Part shown: positions 1 through 7,874 of the stretch, one piece after another
Layout: each line of letters starts with the position of its first letter
How positions within the stretch are numbered: the stretch's first letter is position 1
Assembly (NCBI RefSeq): GCF_900108225.1
Contig: NZ_FNUZ01000001.1
Coordinates: forward strand, 806,001-870,000
From: Thalassococcus halodurans
GTDB lineage: Bacteria; Pseudomonadota; Alphaproteobacteria; Rhodobacterales; Rhodobacteraceae
Reading direction: 5' to 3'
DNA length: 64,000 bases
Made by a program: the position numbers and the translations under genes
Notes under the pieces: generated by a model
The model's database searches: none
What the model was told of the DNA's origin: nothing
What the model saw: the letters and a program-made list of their open reading frames with translations, nothing else

Positions 1-625
1 TGCCGGAAAACACCAGCGCTTCGTTGATGGCACGGGCCAGAGGCGCCTGGGCACCGGCACGGGCGCCCGTGATCCCGAGGATATGGCCGCGCGACCCGTC
101 ATCATAGGTCACGCCCGCAAGATACGCCTTGCGCGCCAGACCGGTGGCGGTGCTGAGTTTCGTGTCCAGCGCCGTGATCAGGATTTCGGGTAGGCCTTGC
201 GGCGCGCTGAATTCAGACGGGCGTGCCTCGGCCTCTTGCGGGCCTTCGGTCAGGGTTTCGGCCAACCAAGCGACACCTTCGGGCGGGATCAAATGCGACG
301 ATGGCGCGACCTCAAGGTTCAGGCCAAGGCCAACCCCCTGCCCCGCCAAAACGCCCGCGATGACGCGGCCGGATAGGGCCGCATAGGGCGCGATCTTACC
401 CACGAATTCGGCCAGCCGTTCTTCACGGTCGAATACCAGCACGAAACTCGCGTCGGTCAGTTCAAACACCTCGGGGTCCAGCACTTCGCCCTCGGCTTCT
501 TTCTTCAACAGCAGAAACAGCTCTGAATCCGCCAGTCGTTCATAGAACCGCAAGCGCGCAGCGTCGTCTTGCGGCGCGGCCTCCATGGCGGCGAATGCAT
601 CATCAAGGGGTGTCGTCTCGGCCAT
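1..625 (-). CDS. SseB N-terminal-domain protein (3' end cut by window edge)
   Basis: The start codon (minus strand, 625) is inside the window, preceded by GGAGGTTCTG, and the frame stays open to base 1, so about 208 N-terminal residues are seen and the C-terminus is missing. The sequence begins MAETTPLDDAFAAMEAAP and continues with the LRFYERLADSELFLLL and FVLVFDREERLAEFV segments typical of the SseB/enhanced-serine-sensitivity domain. The molecular function of this family is unclear. The gene overlaps the 3' end of the upstream glycosylase gene by 23 bases, so the two are probably co-transcribed. The family call rests on the sequence pattern alone. Confidence 0.75.
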   Translation of the reverse strand, partial: MAETTPLDDAFAAMEAAPQDDAARLRFYERLADSELFLLLKKEAEGEVLDPEVFELTDASFVLVFDREERLAEFVGKIAPYAALSGRVIAGVLAGQGVGLGLNLEVAPSSHLIPPEGVAWLAETLTEGPQEAEARPSEFSAPQGLPEILITALDTKLSTATGLARKAYLAGVTYDDGSRGHILGITGARAGAQAPLARAINEALVFSG

Positions 626-1205
626 TCAGAACCTCCTTCACGCGGGTCTGTAGAGCGGGCAGCGCATCGGTTTCGAACCACGGGTTTCGTTTCAACCATG
701 CGGTATTCCGCCAGGACGGATGGGGCAAGGGCATCTTTTCCGGCATTTGGTCACGCCACGCGAAAACGCGGTCGGTCACAGGCTGTGTGCCACCCAAATG
801 ATAGCGGTGCGCATAGCCGCCGACGATGACCTGAAATTGCAGATCGGTCAGGGTTTTGAACACCCGATCGTGCCATGTTTCGCCACAGATCGTCGGGGGC
901 GGCAGATCGGCCCCTTTCGCGTCATAGCCCGGAAAACAGAACGCCATAGGCACGATGGCAATCACGTCCCGGTCATAAAACGTGGCGCGATCAATGCCCA
1001 ACCAGTCGCGCAACCTGTCGCCGGATCGGTCGTCAAAAGGCTTGCCGCTTTCATGCACCCGCAGCCCTGGCGCCTGCCCCGCGATCAGCAAACGCGCGGT
1101 CGGCCGGAACCACGCGACAGGGCGCGGGACGTGGCGCGATGCGGTCACGCGGAAGCGATCAGCGCACAAACGGCAAGTGGTGATTTGATGCAGCAGGTCA
1201 TCCAT
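603..1205 (-). CDS. uracil-DNA glycosylase superfamily protein
   Basis: A 200-residue protein of the uracil-DNA glycosylase fold, which removes uracil or other damaged bases from DNA. The first active-site motif is seen as GQAPG at residues 43-47 and the second as HPSWRN from residue 162. A Cys pair, CRLC, lies at 11-14. I chose the ATG at 1205 (MDDLLHQ) because the frame above it encodes low-complexity residues with no family character; an in-frame extension to 1292 is formally open and would run into the operator of the divergent arsR gene. It overlaps the SseB-like gene downstream. The exact UDG family cannot be assigned by eye. Confidence 0.8.
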   Translation of the reverse strand: MDDLLHQITTCRLCADRFRVTASRHVPRPVAWFRPTARLLIAGQAPGLRVHESGKPFDDRSGDRLRDWLGIDRATFYDRDVIAIVPMAFCFPGYDAKGADLPPPTICGETWHDRVFKTLTDLQFQVIVGGYAHRYHLGGTQPVTDRVFAWRDQMPEKMPLPHPSWRNTAWLKRNPWFETDALPALQTRVKEVLNGRDDTP

Positions 1206-1292
1206 GGGCCAAGATGTAGGGCATCCGCGCCCGAGCCAAAAGCCACGTTCATTTCGATAACTTTCAAAATAAATCTTGGCAGATGCCATCAT

Positions 1293-1316
1293 TTCGACAA
1301 TTCTAGAAATATCGAA
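1293..1316. promoter_or_regulatory. operator-like inverted repeat upstream of arsR
   Basis: A 24-base inverted repeat with the perfect core TTCTAGAA (1301-1308), flanked by TTCGACAA on the left and ATATCGAA on the right. Ten of the twelve base pairs match. It ends 16 bases before the ArsR start codon. ArsR-family repressors bind such dyads in their own promoters, so this is the likely autoregulatory site for the arsR-permease pair. Its place between divergent genes could also affect the glycosylase gene. Confidence 0.65.
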
Positions 1317-1332
1317 TCATCAGAGGTGATCC

Positions 1333-1671
1333 ATGACGCTGGCACATGACCCCGACATCGGGCTGGAAATCGCGGCTTCGACCTTTGCGGCGCTTGGGTC
1401 GGAACAACGCCTGAACGTGCTGCGCACCCTGGTGCGGGCGGGGCCTGAGGGGTTGTCGATTGGCATGTTGGGCGACCGGACGGGTGTGGCGGGATCAACC
1501 CTGACCCATCACCTGAAAATTCTGGCGCAGGCGGGGCTGGTCAAACAAACCCGTTCCGGCCGCAGCATTATCTGCGCCGCCGTCGCCTATGACGAGGTGC
1601 GCGCCTTATCCGAGTTCCTGCTGAAAGAATGCTGCGCCGATTGCGCAGACGGAGGCCACAGCCATGACTGA
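1333..1671 (+). CDS. ArsR-family metal-responsive repressor
   Basis: A 112-residue winged-helix repressor. The recognition helix region GDRTGVAGSTLTHHLKILAQ spans about residues 47-66, the typical ArsR pattern. Cysteines at 81, 100, 101 and 104 and a C-terminal HSHD make a thiol-rich site that could sense arsenic or a soft metal. The stop codon overlaps the start of the permease gene by 8 bases, so the pair is translationally coupled and the repressor most likely controls that transporter. The start follows AGAGGTGATCC. The inducer cannot be told from sequence. Confidence 0.88.
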   Translation: MTLAHDPDIGLEIAASTFAALGSEQRLNVLRTLVRAGPEGLSIGMLGDRTGVAGSTLTHHLKILAQAGLVKQTRSGRSIICAAVAYDEVRALSEFLLKECCADCADGGHSHD

Positions 1672-2692
1672 TCTAACCGCCCAAATCGCCCGACTGCCCC
1701 GTCCGGGCAAGGCATGGATCGCGAGTCTGGGCTTGCTTTTGATCGTCGGCATTCTGGACCCATCTAACCTGTGGCCGACCGTCGAATTCGCCGCCGGCGC
1801 GATCTGGCATACCCTGCCGTTCATCCTGTTTGCCGTGCTGGCAGTGGCCTACCTGAAGGCAACAGGCTCGGAAACTTTGTTGGCCAAGGCCTTTGAGGGC
1901 CGCGAAACGCGCATGATCTTTATGGCGGCACTTCTAGGGGGCCTTTCACCCTTTTGCTCGTGCGAGGTTATCCCCTTTATCGCCGCCCTTCTGGCCGTCG
2001 GTGCGCCACTTAGTGCGGTTATGGCCTTCTGGCTGGCGTCGCCCTTGATGGACCCTGCGATGTTTCTAATAACCTCGGGCACATTGGGCTGGGATTTTGC
2101 CATCGCCAAAACCATTGCGGCAGTGGGTTTGGGCCTGCTGGGCGGGTTCGGCGTGATGGTCTTTGCGCAATCGGTCGTGTTCCGTGATCCACTTCGGGAA
2201 AAGCCGCAGGTGGGTGGCTGTTGCAGCGCCAAGAAACCGTTCCAAGGCCCACCTGTCTGGAAATTCTGGCCACATGAGGACCGCCGCGACACGTTCCGTG
2301 AAACGGCAGTTGAAAACGGGCTATTCCTGCTGAAATGGCTGACGCTGGCCTATGTGATCGAAGCGCTGATGATCCACTACGTCCCCGCCGACATGATCGC
2401 AGGTATTCTGGGGGGCACCGGCGTCTGGCCCATCGTTATGGGCGCTGTGATCGGCGCGCCAGCCTATCTGAACGGCTACGCCGCTGTGCCGCTGGTCGAC
2501 GCGCTGCTGACCCAAGGCATGGCACCGGGCGCGGCAATGAGCTTTGTTCTGGCCGGTGGCGTCAGCTGTATTCCCGCCGCAATTGCGGTCTGGGCGCTGG
2601 TGAAACCGCGTGTGTTCGGGGCCTACCTTGGCTTTGCGTTCGCAGGCTCTCTGATTGCCGGGCTGGCTTGGGGCGCCTGGGTTTGGGCGTAA
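1664..2692 (+). CDS. ArsP/DUF318-family permease
   Basis: A 342-residue multi-spanning inner-membrane permease. Residues 91-110 hold the family signature LGGLSPFCSCEVIPFIAALL, with the FCSC motif at 97-100. A cytosolic linker around 180-192 carries a second Cys pair (GGCCSAKKP), as in the ArsP/SO_0444 group of organoarsenical or soft-metal exporters. Family members expel trivalent organoarsenicals or metal cations; the substrate here is inferred only from the family and the ArsR neighbour. It is translated from within the end of arsR and converges on the L,D-transpeptidase gene 4 bases later, with no obvious terminator between them. Confidence 0.85.
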   Translation: MTDLTAQIARLPRPGKAWIASLGLLLIVGILDPSNLWPTVEFAAGAIWHTLPFILFAVLAVAYLKATGSETLLAKAFEGRETRMIFMAALLGGLSPFCSCEVIPFIAALLAVGAPLSAVMAFWLASPLMDPAMFLITSGTLGWDFAIAKTIAAVGLGLLGGFGVMVFAQSVVFRDPLREKPQVGGCCSAKKPFQGPPVWKFWPHEDRRDTFRETAVENGLFLLKWLTLAYVIEALMIHYVPADMIAGILGGTGVWPIVMGAVIGAPAYLNGYAAVPLVDALLTQGMAPGAAMSFVLAGGVSCIPAAIAVWALVKPRVFGAYLGFAFAGSLIAGLAWGAWVWA

Positions 2693-2696
2693 CGCC

Positions 2697-3209
2697 TTAG
2701 TCCACCGCCAGCCCCTCTGGCACGATCAGACGGGTTTCGTACCGGATCAGCCGCGCGATCTGGCGCAGGTGATCGCGACGGAAAGCCACGCAGCCTTCGG
2801 TCGGGTAACCGGCACGGCGGCGTTGGTGCAGGAAAATCGCCGATCCACGCCCCTTTTCTGCGTAGGGCCAGTTCCAGTCGGTCAGGATCACGATGTCATA
2901 AAGCGGATCGGCGCGGCGCAGTTTTTCGTGGCTGTAGGGATAAGGCGCGCGGACCATCTGGTTGTAATCCTCGTGCCCCACATCGTCCGACCACAGATCA
3001 GACGGCCCGATGGGCACCGCCCAATCCGCAGGGCGCGCAATGCGGTCGGGACGATACAGCATGCCGACAATCCGGTGTTCTCCCGCAGGGGTCGCGCCGT
3101 CGCCTTCGCGCTTGTCGCGTTTGACGGCCCCCTTGCCGATGGAACAGGGCCACAGACGCCCGCAAAACCGCAGCCCCTGCCGCGTCAGAACCATATCGGT
3201 GGGCTTCAT
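2697..3209 (-). CDS. L,D-transpeptidase (YkuD) domain protein
   Basis: A 170-residue protein with the YkuD active-site pattern: His128 in IFLHQ and catalytic Cys140 in PTEGCVAF, spaced as in the family. L,D-transpeptidases cross-link peptidoglycan at meso-diaminopimelate or attach lipoprotein. No signal peptide is evident at the N-terminus ([13 protein letters not shown]), which is usual for this short alphaproteobacterial subgroup. It starts inside the end of the flavin monooxygenase gene (4-base overlap), so the two form an operon. Confidence 0.85.
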   Translation of the reverse strand: MKPTDMVLTRQGLRFCGRLWPCSIGKGAVKRDKREGDGATPAGEHRIVGMLYRPDRIARPADWAVPIGPSDLWSDDVGHEDYNQMVRAPYPYSHEKLRRADPLYDIVILTDWNWPYAEKGRGSAIFLHQRRRAGYPTEGCVAFRRDHLRQIARLIRYETRLIVPEGLAVD

Positions 3210-4207
3210 GCGGCGTCTTTCTGCGTTAGGTGCGCCATCACATCGGCGGCGATTTCGTAGCTGTGCACGCGGGCTTTGTGATCGTGGATATGGCCCGACA
3301 GGATAACCTCATCCGGCTGGTAGGTATCGATAAACGCCTTGATCTGCGCCTCGACCTGATCGGGTGTGCCCACCGCCGACACGCGCTGCGCATCGTTCAC
3401 GCCCGCCAGATATTGGGGTGGCACCACGTCTTCGATCCGGTCCACCGGATAGGGCAGCTTGCCGGGTTGGCCGCTGCGCAGACGGTAGAACGCCTGCTGC
3501 ATCGAGGTGCGGATGCGGATCGCCTCGGCCTCGGTATCGGCGGCGATCACGTTGATCGCCATCATCGCGTGCGGCTTCGACAGGGTGTCGCTGGGTTTGA
3601 ATTTGTCACGATAAACACGGAACGCCTGATCCAAGGCGGCGGGCGCGAAGTGCGAGGCAAAAGCGTAGGGCAAACCGAAATGCGCCGCGACCTGCGCGCC
3701 GTATAGGGACGACCCCAAAATCCACAAAGGCACCTCGGTCCCCGCGCCGGGATGGGCGTTGACGGCAGCCGCAGGATTGAGCGGGCCGAGCAGACGCTGA
3801 AGTTCGGCCACCTCGTCAGGGAAGCGATCAGCGCGTTCATGGGTCACGCCCATCGCCTGCATCACCGCGTGGTCACCCCCCGGCGCACGGCCAAGGCCCA
3901 GATCAATGCGGTTCGGGTAAAGCGTGGCCAATGTGCCGAACGCCTCGGCCACAGCCAAAGGCGCATGGTTGGGTAGCATGATGCCACCAGCGCCTACGCG
4001 GATCGACTTGGTCAAACCGGCCACATGGCCGATCAGAACGGCCGTCGCCGCCGAAGCGATGCCCGGCATGTTGTGATGTTCCGCCAGCCAATAGCGGTGA
4101 TAGCCCCAGCGTTCGGCGTGCTGCGCCAGATCACCGGTGTTGCGCAGCGCGTCAGCGGCGTCTGAACCTTCGGGAACTGGGGCCAGATCAAGCAGCGAAT
4201 ACTTCAT
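3206..4207 (-). CDS. LLM-class flavin-dependent oxidoreductase
   Basis: A 333-residue luciferase-like monooxygenase. It starts [16 protein letters not shown] and shows the family segments [23 protein letters not shown] and [13 protein letters not shown], typical of the YhbW/luxA-like single-component group that uses reduced FMN. I chose the ATG at 4207 because AAAGGAGA lies at the right distance upstream; the frame extends ten more codons without support. Substrate unknown. It overlaps the L,D-transpeptidase gene by 4 bases. Confidence 0.88.
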   Translation of the reverse strand: MKYSLLDLAPVPEGSDAADALRNTGDLAQHAERWGYHRYWLAEHHNMPGIASAATAVLIGHVAGLTKSIRVGAGGIMLPNHAPLAVAEAFGTLATLYPNRIDLGLGRAPGGDHAVMQAMGVTHERADRFPDEVAELQRLLGPLNPAAAVNAHPGAGTEVPLWILGSSLYGAQVAAHFGLPYAFASHFAPAALDQAFRVYRDKFKPSDTLSKPHAMMAINVIAADTEAEAIRIRTSMQQAFYRLRSGQPGKLPYPVDRIEDVVPPQYLAGVNDAQRVSAVGTPDQVEAQIKAFIDTYQPDEVILSGHIHDHKARVHSYEIAADVMAHLTQKDAA

Positions 4208-4285
4208 CGCGATCTCCTTTGTCCTGAAGCTATGCATGAACGCGCAAGACGCAAGGCCGCATCAACGCAGCCCCAGCGTTGCGTG

Positions 4286-5377
4286 TTACAGCATGTGGCC
4301 CGACTTGGCCGCTTTCGTCGCCAGATAGCGGGTGTTGTGTTCGTTTTCGCCTACTTTCAACGGCACACGTTCGGCAACCTTGATCCCGCAGTCTTCCATA
4401 CGCGCGATCTTGGCCGGATTGTTTGTCAGTAGCCGCACCTGCGACACGCCGAGCTTGCCCAAAATCTGCGCGCCAAGGCGGAAATCGCGTTCGTCATCTT
4501 CAAAGCCCAGACGGTGATTGGCCTCGACCGTGTCGAATCCCTGATCCTGAAGCGCATAGGCACGCATTTTGTTCGCCAGACCGATGCCGCGACCTTCCTG
4601 ATTCAGGTATAGCAGAATGCCTGCGCCCTCAGACCCCATCGCATTCAGCGCGGCGTTCAACTGGGGCCCGCAATCACATTTCAACGATCCCAGCAGATCG
4701 CCCGTGAAACACGCCGAATGAAGACGGGCCAGAACAGGCTTTTCCCGATCGGGGCGACCGATTTCGATGGCGTAATGTTCCTCAGACCCATCCTCGGGCC
4801 GGAAAATATGCAGGCGGGCGTTTTCGGCGGCACGAAGCGGCACGCGGGCCGAGACGACATGATCCAACGGGCTGAGCGCCTCAAGATGCGGGGCGGCGGC
4901 AGTGGCATCGACCAAAGACAACGCATTATCGGCGGCAAAGGCCACGCCATCGGCGACAGGGACGACAACCGCGGCAGGCAACAGACGCGAGGATTTGCAC
5001 AGGGTAATCGCAAAACGGTGCAGAGCTGCATCGCCCTCACGGCGCGAATTCAACGGCCCCTTCATCGGCGTGGCCAGATCATCCGCTGGATCAGCAATGC
5101 TATGCACCCAACGAAGGCTGGCATCCGCTGGCAGAACGACACGCGCGATGTCGCCATCATAGGCTCGCGCCTTTAACGTCTGCGCACGGCGGCCCGTGAT
5201 AGCCAGATCGGCAGGCAGCCCCAAGGCCAGAACATCGGCCAACCGCGCAGGCGCAATGGTTTCCGCCGACAGCACCAAAGCAGCGCCACTTTCCCCTATC
5301 AGAACGATCCCCACCCCCATGCGAAGATCAGCACGCGCACGGGCAAGTGTTTCAGTCAGGTCAGGAGAGAGCGTCAT
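4286..5377 (-). CDS. ribA: GTP cyclohydrolase II
   Basis: A 363-residue protein whose C-terminal half is GTP cyclohydrolase II, the first step of riboflavin synthesis (GTP to a diaminopyrimidinone phosphate, formate and pyrophosphate). Zinc ligands are Cys223, Cys234 and Cys236 in [25 protein letters not shown] and LLTNNPAK are the other conserved catalytic segments. The first 170 or so residues do not match cyclohydrolase II and look like a diverged extension, possibly a degenerate dihydroxybutanone-phosphate synthase fold, which I cannot confirm. It is divergent from the response regulator gene. Confidence 0.92.
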   Translation of the reverse strand: MTLSPDLTETLARARADLRMGVGIVLIGESGAALVLSAETIAPARLADVLALGLPADLAITGRRAQTLKARAYDGDIARVVLPADASLRWVHSIADPADDLATPMKGPLNSRREGDAALHRFAITLCKSSRLLPAAVVVPVADGVAFAADNALSLVDATAAAPHLEALSPLDHVVSARVPLRAAENARLHIFRPEDGSEEHYAIEIGRPDREKPVLARLHSACFTGDLLGSLKCDCGPQLNAALNAMGSEGAGILLYLNQEGRGIGLANKMRAYALQDQGFDTVEANHRLGFEDDERDFRLGAQILGKLGVSQVRLLTNNPAKIARMEDCGIKVAERVPLKVGENEHNTRYLATKAAKSGHML

Positions 5378-5517
5378 ATCGGGCCTTCTAATTTGCGGAA
5401 GCCGCCTGCATTTGTAACAATTGGCCTTCGTTTACACGAGGACGTGAAAGACTTGCAGCAAAACTTGCGCAACCGCCACAGCGATCACATTTTCGTTTGA
5501 AACCACGGAGGACCACA

Positions 5518-6204
5518 ATGGCCCAACTGAAAAATATTCTGCTGGTCGATGACGACGAAGACCTGCGCGAGGCGCTGGCCGAGCAACTTATTCTGACCGA
5601 AGACTTCGAAGTATTCGAGGCCGAAGACGGTGCCAGCGCGCTGGGACGCGTCAAGGAACAGCACTACGACCTGATCATTCTGGACGTCGGCCTGCCCGAC
5701 ACGGATGGTCGCGAGCTGTGCAAACTGATGCGCAAGCAGGGCGTGAAATCGCCGATCCTGATGCTGACGGGGCATGACTCGGACGCGGACACGATCCTTG
5801 GTCTGGATTCCGGCGCGAATGATTACGTGACCAAGCCGTTCAAGTTCCCTGTGCTTCTGGCCCGCATCCGCGCGCAACTGCGTCAGCACGAACAGTCCGA
5901 AGACGCGGTGTTCCAGTTGGGGCCGTATTCCTTCCGGCCAGCGATGAAGCTTCTGGTGACAGAAGACGACCGCAAGGTGCGCCTGACGGAAAAGGAAACC
6001 AATATCCTGAAATTCCTGTACCGCGCGCCCGACGGCATTGTGGCACGGGATGTGCTTTTGCATGAGGTGTGGGGTTACAACGCGGGCGTCACAACGCACA
6101 CGCTGGAAACCCACATCTACCGCCTGCGGCAGAAAATCGAGCCCGATCCGTCGAACGCGCGTCTTCTGGTTACCGAAAGCGGCGGTTACCGCCTTGTGTC
6201 ATAG
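5518..6204 (+). CDS. OmpR-family DNA-binding response regulator (orphan)
   Basis: A 228-residue two-domain regulator. The receiver domain (about 1-120) has the acidic pair D11-D12, phospho-acceptor D56 in LIILDVGLPD, and the conserved Lys in VTKPF. The C-terminal winged helix includes LTEKETNILKFLYRAPDGIVARDVL and HTLETHIYRLRQKIE. The ATG at 5518 is preceded by ACGGAGGA; seven more in-frame codons upstream are unsupported. No histidine kinase gene is adjacent, so the partner and targets are unknown. A hairpin and an intrinsic terminator follow. Confidence 0.9.
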   Translation: MAQLKNILLVDDDEDLREALAEQLILTEDFEVFEAEDGASALGRVKEQHYDLIILDVGLPDTDGRELCKLMRKQGVKSPILMLTGHDSDADTILGLDSGANDYVTKPFKFPVLLARIRAQLRQHEQSEDAVFQLGPYSFRPAMKLLVTEDDRKVRLTEKETNILKFLYRAPDGIVARDVLLHEVWGYNAGVTTHTLETHIYRLRQKIEPDPSNARLLVTESGGYRLVS

Positions 6205-6272
6205 GACACAGATTTTTGGGGTGATTAATGGAACTTTTAAAGTGTCCGTTGGTTACCCTGACAGTTCCCTTC

Positions 6273-6294
6273 GCATGTGAGGGTCATCACATGC
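6273..6294. repeat. perfect hairpin-forming inverted repeat
   Basis: GCATGTGA (6273-6280) and TCACATGC (6287-6294) form perfect 8-base arms around the loop GGGTCA. It lies 69 bases after the response regulator stop and 18 bases before a strong terminator. It is too far from the T-run to be the terminator itself, so it is either a second 3'-UTR structure or the first stem of a small RNA. Confidence 0.6.
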
Positions 6295-6312
6295 ACCCCT
6301 CCCTGTTGGACT

Positions 6313-6340
6313 GACCCGGGCAAGCCCCGGGTCTTTTTTT
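6313..6340 (+). terminator. intrinsic terminator after the response regulator
   Basis: GACCCGGG (6313-6320) and CCCGGGTC (6326-6333) make a perfect 8-base stem with loop CAAGC, followed directly by seven T residues. This is a textbook rho-independent terminator in plus orientation. It closes the response regulator transcript and isolates it from the KAP gene. Confidence 0.92.
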
Positions 6341-6456
6341 CCGGAGAACTAATCCCACACGTCAAAATTGCAGAAATCGGCTGTTCCCTCTTGAATAGGA
6401 GCAGTTCCCAGACTCTAATCCGTTGGATACTCGATTATTCAATTATTGGATTATTT

Positions 6457-7823
6457 ATGGCCAATTCTTCGCCTTGGAACGATGACCTTCTTGAGTTTTC
6501 AAAGATCGGCTCAACTTTCACGAACCTCATCAAGTCTCTGGACACCGAAAAGTTATCTCAATTGAGGCTGGGTTTGGTCGCGGGAAGACGTTTTTTCGAA
6601 AGGCATGGGCCCAGCAACTTAGAGATGCAGGTGAAAATGTAGTTGAAGTTGATGTCCAACTTTCAGACCACTCCGGCGACCCGATCGTCACATTGCTTGG
6701 CGCATTGGTCGACGCGATCCCTAAGAAAGATGCATCATCGGCTCAAAAGGCTTTTGCCTCAGCAAAACACATCGCAGCGCTCGGTGCCAAAAGTGCAACT
6801 CGGATAGTGTTGCGTTCTGCCGCCGACGAAGTAATTGATGCTTTCACAGATAGTGCGACTGATGCCCTAGGCGATTTTGATCATTTGAACGATGTCATCC
6901 AAGATTTCGGAGACAGTCTATCCAAAGCCGCCGGAAACCTGATCGCGTCCCAAATGGCCGCAGAAAAAATTCGGAAAATTGAACTTCCCGAACACATACA
7001 AACCCTAAGAACTGCCATCTGCGAAGGGTCTGATAGCGAACAGGTGGTTGTCATAATAGACGAACTGGACCGCTGTCACCCTGATTACGCATTGGCATTC
7101 CTTGAAGCCACAAAGTTGATTTTTTCTCAATCAGGCTTTGTGTTCTGTTTAATGGTAAACACTGAACACTTGGAAAACTTGGCCAATCATCGCTTTGGGC
7201 AAACGGAAGGCGATGAAGCATACCTTGAGAAATTTGTTGATATTCGACTCAAACTTGAGCCATCCAAAGAAGCACTAGCATCAGCGGTATCTCAACTTGT
7301 TCACAAGCTACCGGCAAAAAGACTATTTTCAGAACAAGCCGCGTTTTCATTGGAAAGCGCCGCTAAACTAGCAGTTAACCTGACGCAAAAAACCGGGATT
7401 GGAATGCGAAAAATCGAGCGCATTCTTCTCAGAGTCGAAATGGCATTGCGGTGTTACCCTGACCAATACTTCGACATACCACTGCTTATATATCTAGCAT
7501 TCGAGAACACATTAGATTCGAAGATTTCTACCGATGATCTTCCGAGAGCATCACTTACACCAGAACGCGCCCAAAACTTTCTATTGGATCGATCATTAGC
7601 TTCTGAAAATCCATTAAGTGAAAGGCCAGAGTCGCAGATGATGAGAGTAATTCGCGACGATTTTCCTGAGCTTCTCGAAATTCCGAGAGAGCGCTTCAAA
7701 TTCCCAGACGATAGGGACTACTTCGACTGGGCAAAAGTGTTTGCATTTTTGGCTCCTCACTACATTCCCAGTCACCAACATGCGCTAAACGCGGTGGCAG
7801 AACTTTTGGTCGAAGCTGAGTAA
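6457..7823 (+). pseudogene. KAP-family P-loop NTPase gene, split by a -1 frameshift
   Basis: An AT-rich gene unlike its neighbours in base composition. The first 31 or so codons from ATG 6457 (MANSSPWNDDLLEF...LDTEK) are in one frame. From about 6549 the family sequence continues in the -1 frame as VISIEAGFGRGKTFFRKAWA, with the Walker A-like GRGKT, then DVQLSDHSGDPIVTLLGALVDAI and the Walker B segment VVVIIDELDRCHPDYALAFLEA near 7047-7109, characteristic of KAP NTPases, and runs to the stop at 7823. Adding one A to the short A-run at 6548-6551 would restore a single frame of about 455 codons. KAP NTPases are membrane-linked or defence-associated ATPases. It may be a true pseudogene, a sequence error, or a recoded gene. 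No strong ribosome site is seen at 6457. Confidence 0.72.
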
Positions 7824-7825
7824 AA

Positions 7826-7856
7826 AAGCCCCCGCAAAACTGCGAGGGCTTCTTTT
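7826..7856. terminator. bidirectional terminator between the KAP gene and pnp
   Basis: AAGCCCCCGC (7826-7835) pairs with GCGAGGGCTT (7842-7851) with one mismatch, followed by CTTTT on the plus strand and by a run of six T on the minus strand. It sits between two convergent genes and can end both the KAP and the pnp transcripts. Confidence 0.85.
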
Positions 7857-7874
7857 GAGCGTTGGAAGGGCGGA

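Noticed and set aside
1206-1292. N-terminal extension of the uracil-DNA glycosylase
   Set aside because: In frame but without family character, and it would reach into the arsR operator region; the ATG at 1205 is a better start.
6540-6560. Efficient programmed -1 frameshift signal in the KAP gene
   Set aside because: The local sequence CC-GAA-AAG is not a canonical X-XXY-YYZ heptamer and no strong downstream stem is visible, so programmed shifting is only a minor option beside mutation or error.
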